From Bacteroidota bacterium (lineage in GTDB: Bacteria; Bacteroidota; Bacteroidia; 2-12-FULL-35-15), in assembly GCA_947380175.1 (NCBI GenBank), contig CANCPZ010000006.1, forward strand, positions 1 through 33,273: a stretch of 33,273 bases of DNA. The letters run 5' to 3'. The notes beneath the pieces were generated by a model. That model was not told where the DNA came from. It saw only the letters and a list, made by a program, of their open reading frames with translations, and did no database searches. Below, piece after piece: positions 1-9,351 of the stretch (positions are counted from its first letter, which is position 1; each line of letters starts with the position of its first letter). Both the position numbers and the translations under genes were made by a program.

Positions 1-537
1 ACTGGTTGTGGCATCGGTAGTCCAAAAGAAAATATTTCCAGATCGGACAGCTAATTTTGAATTTACAGGACTAATAGAAGCTGTAAGATTACTTGTAAAA
101 TTATCGGAACTTGAACGAACAGAATAAGTTCTTGGTCCGGTACCTGAACGTTGAATTTTAAAAGTGATTGAAGACAAGGACATATTATAACCCAACGCCG
201 GAGTAATGGTTACTGAAAAATATTTTGCAGTATCCAAAGATCCTGTTAGAAGAGGAAAAGAGTCAACCGAATTAGTTGCTCCATTTGGCCATTTCGAAAA
301 AGAAAAACGTGATGCAGCTGAAGGGTTAGTAGATAAAGAATCGGAAGCAATAAAGCTACCAAATACAAGACCTGTAGCAGTTGGAAGAGGAGAAGGATCT
401 ATTCTTCCCGAACCAATTATTACTACAGGATTTGTTGCTGGGGCTTTTACACTATCGAAGGAATACGTTGCTGTAAATTGCGCAAACCCAATCTGTACGA
501 ATAGAACAGCACAGAACAAAGTAATTTTTTTAATCAT
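1..537 (-). CDS. Secreted protein, N-terminal part (CDS truncated by window edge)
   Basis: Minus-strand frame open from ATG at 537 to the window edge; begins MIKKITLFCAVLFVQIGFAQFTATYSFDSVKAPATNP, a signal peptide with a typical Bacteroidota ...FAQ cleavage region. Absent from the ORF track because it is open-ended. Confidence 0.8.
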   Translation of the reverse strand, partial: MIKKITLFCAVLFVQIGFAQFTATYSFDSVKAPATNPVVIIGSGRIDPSPLPTATGLVFGSFIASDSLSTNPSAASRFSFSKWPNGATNSVDSFPLLTGSLDTAKYFSVTITPALGYNMSLSSITFKIQRSGTGPRTYSVRSSSDNFTSNLTASISPVNSKLAVRSGNIFFWTTDATTS

Positions 538-595
538 GATTTTTAGATTTAAAATTTATTTAGATGCTAAATTTAATAATTTTTTGAATTAAAAT

Positions 596-1162
596 TTATT
601 TATTGTTAAAATTTGTCATTGTTCGTTGTAAACCAGATAGCGCAAAGTTTTGAATCATTTCTACAGCTAACTTAACGCGTGGTTCAAGTAATTTTTGCTC
701 TTCATCAGTCCATTTTCCAAGTACATAATCAACCTGTCTGCCTTTCAAAAATTCATTACCTACACCAAAACGCAAACGGGCGTATTCACTAGTATTTAAG
801 GTTTGCTGTATATCTTTTAATCCATTATGCCCACCATCGCTTCCTTTGCCTTTCATTCTTAAAGAACCAAAGGGCAATGCCAGATCATCTGTTATAACAA
901 GTATATTCTCTTTAGTAATTTTTTCTGCTTGCATCCAGTAATTAAGGGCTTTACCACTCAAATTCATATATGTTGAAGGTTTTGTAAGAACAAGCGTTTT
1001 ACCTTTCAGCTTATACTCGCATGTGGATGCGAGTTTGCCAATCGTAAATTTTAAATTGTTTTCTTTTACGATTTCATCCAATATGGTAAACCCAATGTTA
1101 TGACGCGTATTAACATATTCATCACCAATGTTTCCTAATCCAACAATTAAAAATTTATTCAT
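596..1162 (-). CDS. pth: Peptidyl-tRNA hydrolase
   Basis: MNKFLIVGLGNIGDEYVNTRHNIGF...; conserved Pth motifs (GLGN, TRHNIG, KPSTYMNLSG, GSDGGHNGLKDI, RLRFGVG). Start set at the internal Met (1162), not the ORF-track start. Confidence 0.95.
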   Translation of the reverse strand: MNKFLIVGLGNIGDEYVNTRHNIGFTILDEIVKENNLKFTIGKLASTCEYKLKGKTLVLTKPSTYMNLSGKALNYWMQAEKITKENILVITDDLALPFGSLRMKGKGSDGGHNGLKDIQQTLNTSEYARLRFGVGNEFLKGRQVDYVLGKWTDEEQKLLEPRVKLAVEMIQNFALSGLQRTMTNFNNK

Positions 1163-1182
1163 TGTGAGTGGTTTATTTAATA

Positions 1183-1220
1183 AAAAAAATTGACGTTCAA
1201 CACTAAAGCCGAACGTCAAT
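1183..1220 (-). terminator. Rho-independent terminator downstream of rplY
   Basis: Minus strand: ATTGACGTTC-ggctttagtgtt-GAACGTCAAT followed by TTTTTTTTATT; perfect 10-bp stem just after the rplY stop. Confidence 0.85.
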
Positions 1221-1239
1221 TTAGTAAAAATTTATTTCA

Positions 1240-1872
1240 TTACTTTTTAGCAGCTGGGGCAGCTTTAGCAGGAGCAGCTTTAGCGGCAGCGCCTTTAGCA
1301 GCAGCAGGAGCAGCTTCAGCAGCTGCAGCAGCACGAGTTGTTACTACAGAAACAACTGTAATGTTAGATGCATTTAATAATGTTAAACCATCTAGTTTAA
1401 TATCGCTTACACGAACGCCTTGGCCAATTTCCAATGCATCAATTGCAATATCAATAGTATCAGGCATTTTTTCAACTAAGCCTTTTACTTTTAATGTTTT
1501 TAATTTTTTAACCAATTTACCACCTGCTCTTACGCCTGGTGATGTTCCAGTTGTTTTTACCGGAATATTCATTGTTACTGGTTTACCTGCAACAATTTCT
1601 AAAAAATCAACATGCAATAAACTATCGGTTAATTTATGATATTGAGTTTCTTGAAGAATGGCATGGTATTTTTTACCTGCAATTTCTAAATTTACTGTGT
1701 TTGCGTCTGGCGTGTAAATCAAAGGTTTAAAGTCTGCTTCAAGCACTGCAAAGTGAACTTGCTCTTTACCACCATAAAGTACACATGGAACTTGCTTAGC
1801 ATTTCTCAATGCTGTTGCATCTGTTTTCCCTACGTTCGCACGTGGCGAACCGCTAATAGATACTGATTTCAT
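1240..1872 (-). CDS. rplY: 50S ribosomal protein L25/general stress protein Ctc
   Basis: MKSVSISGSPRANVGKTDATALRNAKQVPCVLYGGKEQVHFAV...; L25/TL5 architecture with an Ala/Lys-rich C-terminal tail. Confidence 0.93.
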   Translation of the reverse strand: MKSVSISGSPRANVGKTDATALRNAKQVPCVLYGGKEQVHFAVLEADFKPLIYTPDANTVNLEIAGKKYHAILQETQYHKLTDSLLHVDFLEIVAGKPVTMNIPVKTTGTSPGVRAGGKLVKKLKTLKVKGLVEKMPDTIDIAIDALEIGQGVRVSDIKLDGLTLLNASNITVVSVVTTRAAAAAEAAPAAAKGAAAKAAPAKAAPAAKK

Positions 1873-1949
1873 TTTTTTGTTTTTAGGTTGATTGTTGCGT
1901 CATTCAATCAACGGTTATTTTATTTGTTGACGCAATTTAAAAAATATTT

Positions 1950-2885
1950 TTAGCTAACAATAAAATTAGAGCTTATAGACTCAAAGCTATGAACACTATG
2001 AAGCACTTTTGCAAATAATTCGGCAACAGAAAGTACTTTAATTTTCGGACTTTCCTGAATCAAAGGTATTGTATCTGTTACAATAAGTTCGGTAAGCTTT
2101 GATTTTTCTATTGTTTCATAAGCCTTGCCAGATAAAACAGCATGAGTACAAACGGCTCTAACACTATTTGCGCCTTTATCAAGCATCATATCAGCTGCTT
2201 TTGCTAGGGTTCCACCTGTATCAATTAAATCATCCACCAATACAATATCTCTGCCTTCCACTTCACCAATAACTGTCATACTATCTACAACATTGGCTTT
2301 TGAACGTTGTTTGTAGCAAATAACAATATCCGATTTTAAAAACTTAGCATAGGCATTTGCTCTTTTCGAACCTCCCATATCAGGCGCTGCCATTGTTAAG
2401 TTAGGTAAATTTAAACTTTGTATGTATGGCAAAAAGATAGATGAGGCATACAAATGATCAACAGGAAAATCAAAAAATCCTTGAATCTGATCGGCATGTA
2501 AATCCATTGTAACAATGCGTGTGGCGCCAGCTGCCGACAATAAATTGGCAACCATTTTAGCGCCAATAGCTACGCGTGGCTGGTCTTTACGATCTTGACG
2601 AGCATAACCAAAATAAGGCAAAACGGCAATAATTTGATGTGCCGAAGCGCGTTTTGCCGCATCAATCATCAATAAAAGTTCAAATAAATTTTCGGTAGGC
2701 GGCATTGTCGACTGAATAATAAACACATCACTTCCACGAACTGTTTCTTCATAGGATATTTGTATTTCGCCATCGCTAAAACGAAGCAAGGAAACTTTTC
2801 CTAACTCTTGACCATACGTTTTGCATATGTTTTCGGACAAACTACGTGTTGCCGAACCTGAAAAAATTTTTACCTGATAACTCAT
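1950..2885 (-). CDS. prs: Ribose-phosphate pyrophosphokinase
   Basis: MSYQVKIFSGSATRSLSENICKTYGQELGKVSLLRFSDGEIQISYEETVRG...; PRPP-binding motif DIVLVDDLIDTGGTL. Start chosen at 2885. Confidence 0.95.
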   Translation of the reverse strand: MSYQVKIFSGSATRSLSENICKTYGQELGKVSLLRFSDGEIQISYEETVRGSDVFIIQSTMPPTENLFELLLMIDAAKRASAHQIIAVLPYFGYARQDRKDQPRVAIGAKMVANLLSAAGATRIVTMDLHADQIQGFFDFPVDHLYASSIFLPYIQSLNLPNLTMAAPDMGGSKRANAYAKFLKSDIVICYKQRSKANVVDSMTVIGEVEGRDIVLVDDLIDTGGTLAKAADMMLDKGANSVRAVCTHAVLSGKAYETIEKSKLTELIVTDTIPLIQESPKIKVLSVAELFAKVLHSVHSFESISSNFIVS

Positions 2886-2960
2886 TGCTTTTTTTAAGGG
2901 TTGCAAATATAATTAAAACCTATCAATTAAGACGCTTTTTTGATGTTTGAAATAATAATT

Positions 2961-2991
2961 TTTGATAATCGAAAACAAATGAATAGTTTTG
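2961..2991 (+). promoter_or_regulatory. Bacteroidota-type promoter for tRNA-Leu
   Basis: TTTG (2961-2964), 19-nt spacer, TAGTTTTG (2984-2991); matches the TTTG/TAnnTTTG consensus about 33 bp upstream of the tRNA. Confidence 0.7.
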
Positions 2992-3024
2992 CAGTCCAAT
3001 TATTAAAAATTAGCAGAATTTAAT

Positions 3025-3104
3025 GCCCAGTTGGCGGAATTGGTAGACGCGCTGGTCTCAAACACCAGTAGGAAACTGTGCCGGTTCGACTCCGGCACTG
3101 GGTA
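3025..3104 (+). tRNA. tRNA-Leu (anticodon CAA)
   Basis: GCCCAGT...ACTGGGT acceptor stem, anticodon stem CTGGT/ACCAG with loop CTCAAAC, T-arm GCCGG-TTCGACT-CCGGC; 3' CCA not encoded. Confidence 0.95.
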
Positions 3105-3285
3105 CACTAGCGGAAAAGCTGTCAGAAATGACGGCTTTTTCTTTTTTAGCCCTTTCAAAACCATTGCTATTTCTGGTTAAAACGTCAAGTACTTCGTTTG
3201 CATCTGTGGTTCGACAAACATTATTTCCGAAAACCAGTTTTTTATTGAATAATGAACCAGCCAATATCCTTTTATCTTCAATCTA
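3058..3285 (-). pseudogene. C-terminal relic of a site-specific serine recombinase, frame running into the tRNA
   Basis: Minus frame IEDKRILAGSLFNKKLVFGNNVCRTTDANEVLDVLTRNSNGFERAKK resembles the C-terminal tail of Bacteroidota recombinase-family proteins (..GSiFPekL.f.n..yRT..vNevl.li..); in-frame TAG just upstream (about 3283-3285), no catalytic domain. Confidence 0.5.
3114..3147 (+). terminator. Rho-independent terminator of tRNA-Leu
   Basis: AAAAGCTGTCA-GAAA-TGACGGCTTTT then TCTTTTTT; 11-bp stem with one G-U wobble. Confidence 0.85.
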
Positions 3286-3329
3286 TGTAATCATGGGTGA
3301 CCTTTTATTATTTTGTAATTTTGTTATAT

Positions 3330-3848
3330 ATGGAGAATATTAATATAAAAAGAGTTACTCTGAGAGATATAAATCAGCTGCAAAATATTGGTAGACAAAC
3401 ATTTTTTGAGACATTCTCAGAAGGCAACACTGAAGAGAATATGGCAAAATACTTGGCTGAAGGGTTTTCAATTGAGAAATTAATGGAAGAGATAAAAAAT
3501 GAAAATTCCGAATTATACTTCGCAATCTTAGAAGGAAATATAATTGGGTATCTAAAACTAAATTTTGGACGATCTCAAACTGAAATAAAAGATAATAAAG
3601 CACTAGAAATTGAAAGGATTTATGTTTTAAAAGATTTTCACGGGAAGAATGTAGGTCAAGTACTTTATGATAAGGCAATAGGTATTGCCAAGGAGAAAAG
3701 CGCTGACTATGTTTGGTTAGGAGTATGGGAGGAAAATCCAAGAGCCATACGTTTTTATAAGAAAAATGGCTTTGTTGAGTTTGACAAGCACATCTTTAAA
3801 TTAGGCGAAGATGAGCAGACTGATATAATGATGAAACTGAAGCTATAA
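3330..3848 (+). CDS. GNAT family N-acetyltransferase
   Basis: MENINIKRVTLRDINQLQNIGRQTF...; GNAT motif A-like ...ALEIERIYVLKDFHGKNVGQVLYDKAIGIAKEK.. and ..NPRAIRFYKKNGFVEF. Confidence 0.9.
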   Translation: MENINIKRVTLRDINQLQNIGRQTFFETFSEGNTEENMAKYLAEGFSIEKLMEEIKNENSELYFAILEGNIIGYLKLNFGRSQTEIKDNKALEIERIYVLKDFHGKNVGQVLYDKAIGIAKEKSADYVWLGVWEENPRAIRFYKKNGFVEFDKHIFKLGEDEQTDIMMKLKL

Positions 3849-4007
3849 TTCAGGATTTTAATTGCTTAATCGAAGATCGACTATTCATCAGGATTCTGCG
3901 TCGCTCAAAATGATCTAAAACGCTCGATAAATTAACCCCGTAGAGTATATTATCGCAAAAGCTGTGAAAACCATTAAAAAGGAAAAACAGTTTTATCTCT
4001 AATAAAT

Positions 4008-5231
4008 TTATTTGTTGGCTGATTTTCTGTTCTTAGAAAAATGAGGTTTATTTTTTCCTACAAAAGGTTTTTTAATTTTTACTTCAGGAGCATAAACAGG
4101 GCCTACACCAATACTTTCTGGAAGTGGAATTTTTTTTACTTCTGCTCCAATCAATGTTTCGATTTGGGAAAATTTTTGTTGATCGTATTCATTAATAAAC
4201 GTTAAAGCAACCCCTGTTGAAGCTGCGCGTGCTGTTCTACCTATACGATGAATGTAATCGGCTGGTTCGCCAGGTACATCGTAATTAATTACCAAACCAA
4301 TATCTTCAATATCAATACCGCGTGAAAGAATATCGGTGGCAACCAAAATTTGCAATTTTTTACTTCTAAAATTTCGCAACACCTCTTCACGCTCCAATTG
4401 TTCAAGGTCGGAATGTATTGCTTTTGCTTTTAATCCAGCCTTTTGTAAATCGCGCTCAAGCTCTTTCACTTTTATTTTAGTTGATACAAAAATGATAACA
4501 CTACTCAAGTCTTTTCCTGCCAGCAACGATTTTATTAAATTATTTTTTTGAGTATCAAAAACCAAATACGCTCCTTGTACAACACCTTCGGCAGGCTTAG
4601 CTAAGGAGATGGTTATTTGTTCGGGGTTGTTTAATAATTTAGTTGCAAGTGTTCGTATTTTAGGGGCCATGGTAGCCGAAAACATTAATGTTTGTCGAAC
4701 TTTAGGCAAATAGGTTGTAATCTTCATAATGTCGTCCACAAAACCCATATCAAGCATTCTATCGGCCTCATCTAAAATTAAATGTTTTACATTATCTAAC
4801 TTCACATAACCCATATTTAGGTGTGCCATTAAGCGCCCCGGAGTTGCAATAATAACATTTGCGCCTTCTGTTAATGCGCGCCTTTCTTTTTCAAAAGCGC
4901 TGCCATCGCTACCTCCATAAATTGCCAATGAACTTACCGAAGTAAAATAAGAAAATCCTTGTAATGCCTGATCTATTTGCAATGCCAACTCACGTGTAGG
5001 TACAATAATTAAGGTGTCTGTTTTATCAGTAGGGTTAGTAGATAATTTATTTAATATTGGCAACAAAAAAGCGGCTGTTTTGCCAGTTCCTGTTTGTGCA
5101 CAGCCAATTAAATCTTTATTACTTAATATAATTGGAATTGCTTGTTCTTGTATTGGAGTTGGTGTGTTAAACCCCATTGAATCTAGTCCTTCCTGTAGAT
5201 TACTATCAAAATTAAAATCGTTAAACTTCAC
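4008..5231 (-). CDS. DEAD/DEAH-box ATP-dependent RNA helicase (RhlE-like)
   Basis: Q-motif, AQTGTGKT, PTRELALQ, TPGR, DEAD, SAT, HRIGRTAR motifs all present. Confidence 0.96.
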   Translation of the reverse strand: MKFNDFNFDSNLQEGLDSMGFNTPTPIQEQAIPIILSNKDLIGCAQTGTGKTAAFLLPILNKLSTNPTDKTDTLIIVPTRELALQIDQALQGFSYFTSVSSLAIYGGSDGSAFEKERRALTEGANVIIATPGRLMAHLNMGYVKLDNVKHLILDEADRMLDMGFVDDIMKITTYLPKVRQTLMFSATMAPKIRTLATKLLNNPEQITISLAKPAEGVVQGAYLVFDTQKNNLIKSLLAGKDLSSVIIFVSTKIKVKELERDLQKAGLKAKAIHSDLEQLEREEVLRNFRSKKLQILVATDILSRGIDIEDIGLVINYDVPGEPADYIHRIGRTARAASTGVALTFINEYDQQKFSQIETLIGAEVKKIPLPESIGVGPVYAPEVKIKKPFVGKNKPHFSKNRKSANK

Positions 5232-5353
5232 AATTAGTTTATTTTAGTGTTTACACGAAGGTACTTTATTAATCGATAGCTTTTTATACTTGTACTATTC
5301 GATGGTTTTCACAATTTAAAATTTGAGTATTTTCGTAAAAAAACAAATACCGT

Positions 5354-5923
5354 ATGTTCAAATTAATATTCAATTTAGGTGGTTGGAAAATTACCCATTA
5401 CCTGCCATCGCATATTAAAAAATGTGTGATTGTTGCTGCACCACATACAAGCAATTGGGACTTTATATATGGCATGGGTGCCTTAAAATACATGCAATTA
5501 AATTTACGTTTTGTAATCAAAAAAGAATGGGTTCGTTTTCCATTTAAACATTTAATGCTTTCGCTTGGAGCGCTTCCGATAGACCGTAATGTAAAAAATA
5601 TTTCCGAAAAAACGGAAGGAACAGTGGATGTAATGGCCAATTTATTTGGCAATCGGGAGGAGTTACGCTTATTAATTACACCAGAAGGAACGCGCTCCCG
5701 AAGAGAAAAATGGAAAACAGGTTTTTATTATGTTGCACTTAAAGCCAATGTTCCCATAGCTTTAGGGTTTATGGATTACGAAAAAAAAGAATGTGGCATT
5801 GATAAAATAATTTATCCTAGCGGTGATTATAAAAAAGACATGAAAGAAATTATGCATTTTTATGAACGCTTTAAAGGTAAAAATCCTGCTAATTTTTCGG
5901 TGGATATTGAATTAAACAAATAG
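5354..5923 (+). CDS. Lysophospholipid/1-acyl-glycerol-3-phosphate acyltransferase family (PlsC-like)
   Basis: APHTSNWD (HX4D-type motif) and ITPEGTRSR motif. Confidence 0.88.
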   Translation: MFKLIFNLGGWKITHYLPSHIKKCVIVAAPHTSNWDFIYGMGALKYMQLNLRFVIKKEWVRFPFKHLMLSLGALPIDRNVKNISEKTEGTVDVMANLFGNREELRLLITPEGTRSRREKWKTGFYYVALKANVPIALGFMDYEKKECGIDKIIYPSGDYKKDMKEIMHFYERFKGKNPANFSVDIELNK

Positions 5924-5951
5924 GTATCTTTAACCTTCTAAACAAACTCAC

Positions 5952-7136
5952 ATGAAACGCATTTCCTACATTTTATTATTTTTTTATGGTTCAATAACAA
6001 CCATAACATTTTCACAAAATCGCGCTATCGAATTTAATCACGATGCGTGGTTAACTGTTTTAGCGAAAGCGAAAAAAGAAAACAAAATGATTTATATAGA
6101 TTGTTACACATCGTGGTGTGGCCCGTGTAAATGGATGGCAAAAAATATTTTTACAAACGATACGGCAGCCGATTTTTACAATACCCATTTTATTAATGCA
6201 AAAATTGATATGGAAAAAGGCGAAGGCTTGGAAATAGCTAAAAAATATGATGTTCGCGCATACCCTACCATGTTATATTTAAATGCTGATGGCGAACAAA
6301 TTCATAGAACGTGTGGATCTACTTCTTTAGATGTGTTTGTTGAATCGGGTAAAAATGCACTCAATCCCGAAAAACAATTATCATCGGTTACTAAAAATTT
6401 TTATGCTAAAAAACCCGATGCAGCATTTGCGTATAGCTATTTATCTATGTTAGAAAATGCCTGTATGTCCTACAGCAAAGAGTTGGGTGTTTATTTTTCA
6501 ACTCAAAAAGAAAGTGATTTAATTTCGAGCGCTAATTGGAAAATTATTTATCAATATGTTGATGATTGTTCGAGTAAAGAATTTATTTTTTTGGAAACTA
6601 ACAAAACTGCATTTTCAAAATTATATTCAAACGATTCGGTAGAATCTAAAATAAACAATGTGTATAAAAGTGGCTTGTATTCTGCCATTCAAAACAACGA
6701 CTCTCTAACATACACTATTTTAAAAACAAAAATGCGCAACGCAAAAACATCAGAAGCAGAACAACTAATACAAGGTGCCGACATTGCTTTATACAAACAA
6801 AAAAAAGATTGGAAAAATTATGCTACAACAGCAATTGCTTATGCTGATACTTATTTAAAAGGCAATGCAAACGAACTAAATAGTTTTGCCTGGACTTTTT
6901 ATGAACATATTACAGAAAAAAAGGCATTAGAAAAAGCTGCAAGCTGGGCAAAGCAAGCAGTAGCAATTGAACCAACCTATGCTATTTACGATACGTATGC
7001 ATCGGTATTATACAAATTAGGCAATAAAGCTGAAGCTAAAAAAACTGCCGAAAAAGCAATTGAATTAGCCAAACAAAGCAACGAAGATTTTAAAGAAACA
7101 CAAGAGCTTTTAACTAAAATAAATGCCCTAAAATAG
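5952..7136 (+). CDS. Secreted thioredoxin-family protein with C-terminal TPR-like region
   Basis: Signal peptide, YTSWCGPCKWM active-site motif, cis-Pro AYPTMLY; C-terminal helical repeat (..AVAIEPTYAIYDTYASVLYKLGNKAEAKKTAEKAIELAKQ). Confidence 0.9.
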   Translation: MKRISYILLFFYGSITTITFSQNRAIEFNHDAWLTVLAKAKKENKMIYIDCYTSWCGPCKWMAKNIFTNDTAADFYNTHFINAKIDMEKGEGLEIAKKYDVRAYPTMLYLNADGEQIHRTCGSTSLDVFVESGKNALNPEKQLSSVTKNFYAKKPDAAFAYSYLSMLENACMSYSKELGVYFSTQKESDLISSANWKIIYQYVDDCSSKEFIFLETNKTAFSKLYSNDSVESKINNVYKSGLYSAIQNNDSLTYTILKTKMRNAKTSEAEQLIQGADIALYKQKKDWKNYATTAIAYADTYLKGNANELNSFAWTFYEHITEKKALEKAASWAKQAVAIEPTYAIYDTYASVLYKLGNKAEAKKTAEKAIELAKQSNEDFKETQELLTKINALK

Positions 7137-7176
7137 CCATGCTATTTTGTAATGCGTTTATTAAAAAAAATTTCAA

Positions 7177-7911
7177 TTGTTTATTCGTCCAACCATTTTC
7201 GACTCTAAAAAAGTAATTGCAGCCCAAAGCAATCGCTTAAACGGATTGAGTGAAGAACCCTTTGGCACACTAAATTTAGGCTTGTCGGTAAACGATGATG
7301 AACAACTTGTGTTAAAAAATCGGGAATTGTTTTTTGGAAGTATTGGCGTACAGTTAAATCAACTAGCAATCAGTTACCAGATACACGGCAGCAAGGTATT
7401 AACAATAAATGAACCAAGCCAAACGCAAGGATACGATGCACAAATTACAAATAAACCAACTGTGTTTTTAGTTGTTTCTGTTGCCGATTGCACGCCTATT
7501 TTAATTCACGATACAAAAAACAATGCAGTAGCCGCCATACATGCCGGGTGGAAAGGAACCGCTGGAAAAATTGTTTCAAATACAATATCGGAAATGCAAA
7601 AAGAATACGGAACAATTGGTGTTAACTGCAAAGCCTTTATTGGTGCTTGTATTGGTTATGCAAATTTTGAAGTGGATGAAGATGTAGCAAAGCATTTTGA
7701 TGCTTCGTTAAAACGATTTGATACACAAAAACAAAAATGGTTTGTAGATTTAAAATCGGCTAACAAGCAGCAATTGCTTAATGATGGCGTACTTGCCGAA
7801 AACATTGAAGTAAGTGATTATTGCACGGTAACCAATAACGATTTGTTTTTTTCGCACCGAAAAGAAAATGGAATAACGGGTAGAATGATGGCGGTAATAG
7901 GATTGAAATAA
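7177..7911 (+). CDS. pgeF: Peptidoglycan editing factor PgeF / polyphenol oxidase (YfiH) family
   Basis: YQIHGSKV, VADCTPILIHD, AAIHAGWKGTAGKI motifs with conserved His/Cys metal ligands; apparent TTG start. Confidence 0.9.
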   Translation: MFIRPTIFDSKKVIAAQSNRLNGLSEEPFGTLNLGLSVNDDEQLVLKNRELFFGSIGVQLNQLAISYQIHGSKVLTINEPSQTQGYDAQITNKPTVFLVVSVADCTPILIHDTKNNAVAAIHAGWKGTAGKIVSNTISEMQKEYGTIGVNCKAFIGACIGYANFEVDEDVAKHFDASLKRFDTQKQKWFVDLKSANKQQLLNDGVLAENIEVSDYCTVTNNDLFFSHRKENGITGRMMAVIGLK

Positions 7912-7917
7912 ATTTTA

Positions 7918-7948
7918 AAAACAAGGCGAGCAAATGCTCGCCTTGAAG
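7918..7948. terminator. Bidirectional terminator between convergent pgeF and LamG genes
   Basis: CAAGGCGAGC-AAAT-GCTCGCCTTG perfect 10-bp stem (7922-7945), A-tract on the left (T-tract on minus) and short AAGTTTAATT on the right. Confidence 0.8.
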
Positions 7949-7953
7949 TTTAA

Positions 7954-9318
7954 TTACTGCAATATTATTTTTCTGTTTTCAATAATATTGTTTTGTGTAT
8001 CTAAAATTTGCAGAAAATAAATGCCGTTACCACTCCATGTTGACAAATCAACATAAGATGATTGTTGGTTTATTAGCGTTGCAAATACCACTTGTCCGAT
8101 AGCATTTGTAATTTTTAAAGAGTAACCATTCATTGAAGCAAAGTTGCTACCATAGTTAATTGTAACATGGTCGTTTGCTGGATTTGGAAACACTTTAATT
8201 GTATTCAAATTATTGGGTGGCGTAATACCGGTAATTGATGTATTTATAATCAAAGTGTCGGTTACAGATATTAATGTTGTGCAAGTATCCGAGATACTAA
8301 TGGTTGCAACATTTGAAGTATCAATACAATTACCAGAGTTTGCAATTACTCTGATTGGCTGATTGTGTGCTGACAATTGAATATTTGAAATAGAAAGAGT
8401 ATTTGTATTTACACCTGAATAGTTTCCAAAATTATTCAATGTTTGATAACCTTGCCCAAAGTCAGTTTGCCAAACTAAATTTGGATTTGGATTTGATGTT
8501 GTAGCTGTAAAGGTTGCTGTATTTCCTATTTGCAATGTGTTTAATGCCGGAGAGATTGTTAAGTCATTTAAACAGGGGGAAGCATTGTACAATGCTGTAA
8601 TTTCAGTTTGTATTAATTCACGATTCCAAATTCCAATATCATCTAATTTACCATTAAAGTAATACCAATGACCATTTGAACTCCATGCTTCTCCAATTGA
8701 TATTTTGTAACAAGTATTTGATTGCGAAACAGGAATGCCAGAACAAGAATTGATTAAAACACCATTTAAATATTGCTTTAATGTACCTGAAGAAAAAGTC
8801 ATAGTCAATAAATACCATTGGTTGGTTTGAATGTTTGCATTATATGTGCAATACGAGGAGCCGTTAGCCAAAGAATTATAGATCCCGTTTTCACCAACCA
8901 TAAACCTAAATGGTTCGGGTGTTGTAGCAGAGCATCCGCCATCACCTCTGTACATTATTGAAGAAAGATGAATTGAATTGCCACTCCAAAAAAGTGTATT
9001 TGCATCAATCCAAGCACTTAAAGTAAACGATGGAAAATTCCAATCATTACTATAAGGTAATTCAATCCATTGGCACGCATTACCAAAAGTAGCTGTAGAA
9101 GTGCTAAAATTGTATGCTGCATTTGAGTTTCCAAATCGGTCTGAGGCTAAGGTAGCACCATGAACAATTCCGTGATTCCCCCTGCCGCTTTCATCATTAG
9201 CATTTCCGTTAAACGGCCACCAACCAACTAAACCATTTGATGGTAGATAAGATGGCACTTGTGCAAACCCTATGCTTACAGAAATGACTAAGATTGAAAG
9301 TAAAGATTTTAGTTTCAT
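7954..9318 (-). CDS. LamG-domain secreted protein with T9SS type A C-terminal sorting domain
   Basis: Signal peptide; NGLVGWWPFNGNANDESGRGNHGIVHGATL.. LamG/concanavalin-like fold; C-terminal IKVFPNPANDHVTINYG...GIYFLQILDTQNNIIENRKIILQ sorting signal. Confidence 0.9.
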   Translation of the reverse strand: MKLKSLLSILVISVSIGFAQVPSYLPSNGLVGWWPFNGNANDESGRGNHGIVHGATLASDRFGNSNAAYNFSTSTATFGNACQWIELPYSNDWNFPSFTLSAWIDANTLFWSGNSIHLSSIMYRGDGGCSATTPEPFRFMVGENGIYNSLANGSSYCTYNANIQTNQWYLLTMTFSSGTLKQYLNGVLINSCSGIPVSQSNTCYKISIGEAWSSNGHWYYFNGKLDDIGIWNRELIQTEITALYNASPCLNDLTISPALNTLQIGNTATFTATTSNPNPNLVWQTDFGQGYQTLNNFGNYSGVNTNTLSISNIQLSAHNQPIRVIANSGNCIDTSNVATISISDTCTTLISVTDTLIINTSITGITPPNNLNTIKVFPNPANDHVTINYGSNFASMNGYSLKITNAIGQVVFATLINQQSSYVDLSTWSGNGIYFLQILDTQNNIIENRKIILQ

Positions 9319-9342
9319 ACGTTTTATTTTTAATAATTTTTA

Positions 9343-9350
9343 CAAATATA
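9343..9350 (-). promoter_or_regulatory. Candidate -7 box of LamG gene
   Basis: Minus strand TATATTTG, matching TAnnTTTG, about 25 bp upstream of the start codon. Confidence 0.45.
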
Positions 9351-9351
9351 C

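Noticed and set aside
206-592. 128-aa plus-strand ORF
   Set aside because: Antisense to a secreted-protein frame on the minus strand with a clear signal peptide (1-537); low-complexity translation.
1190-1639. 149-aa Ala-rich plus ORF
   Set aside because: Antisense of rplY's Ala/Lys-rich tail and its terminator; composition artefact.
3058-3264. ORF-track 68-aa protein as a real gene
   Set aside because: Non-ATG start, overlaps tRNA-Leu and its terminator antisense; the ...SAGVEPAQFPTGV tail is translated tRNA. Treated as a recombinase relic instead.
3355-3741. 128-aa minus ORF
   Set aside because: Antisense to the GNAT gene, which has clear family motifs.
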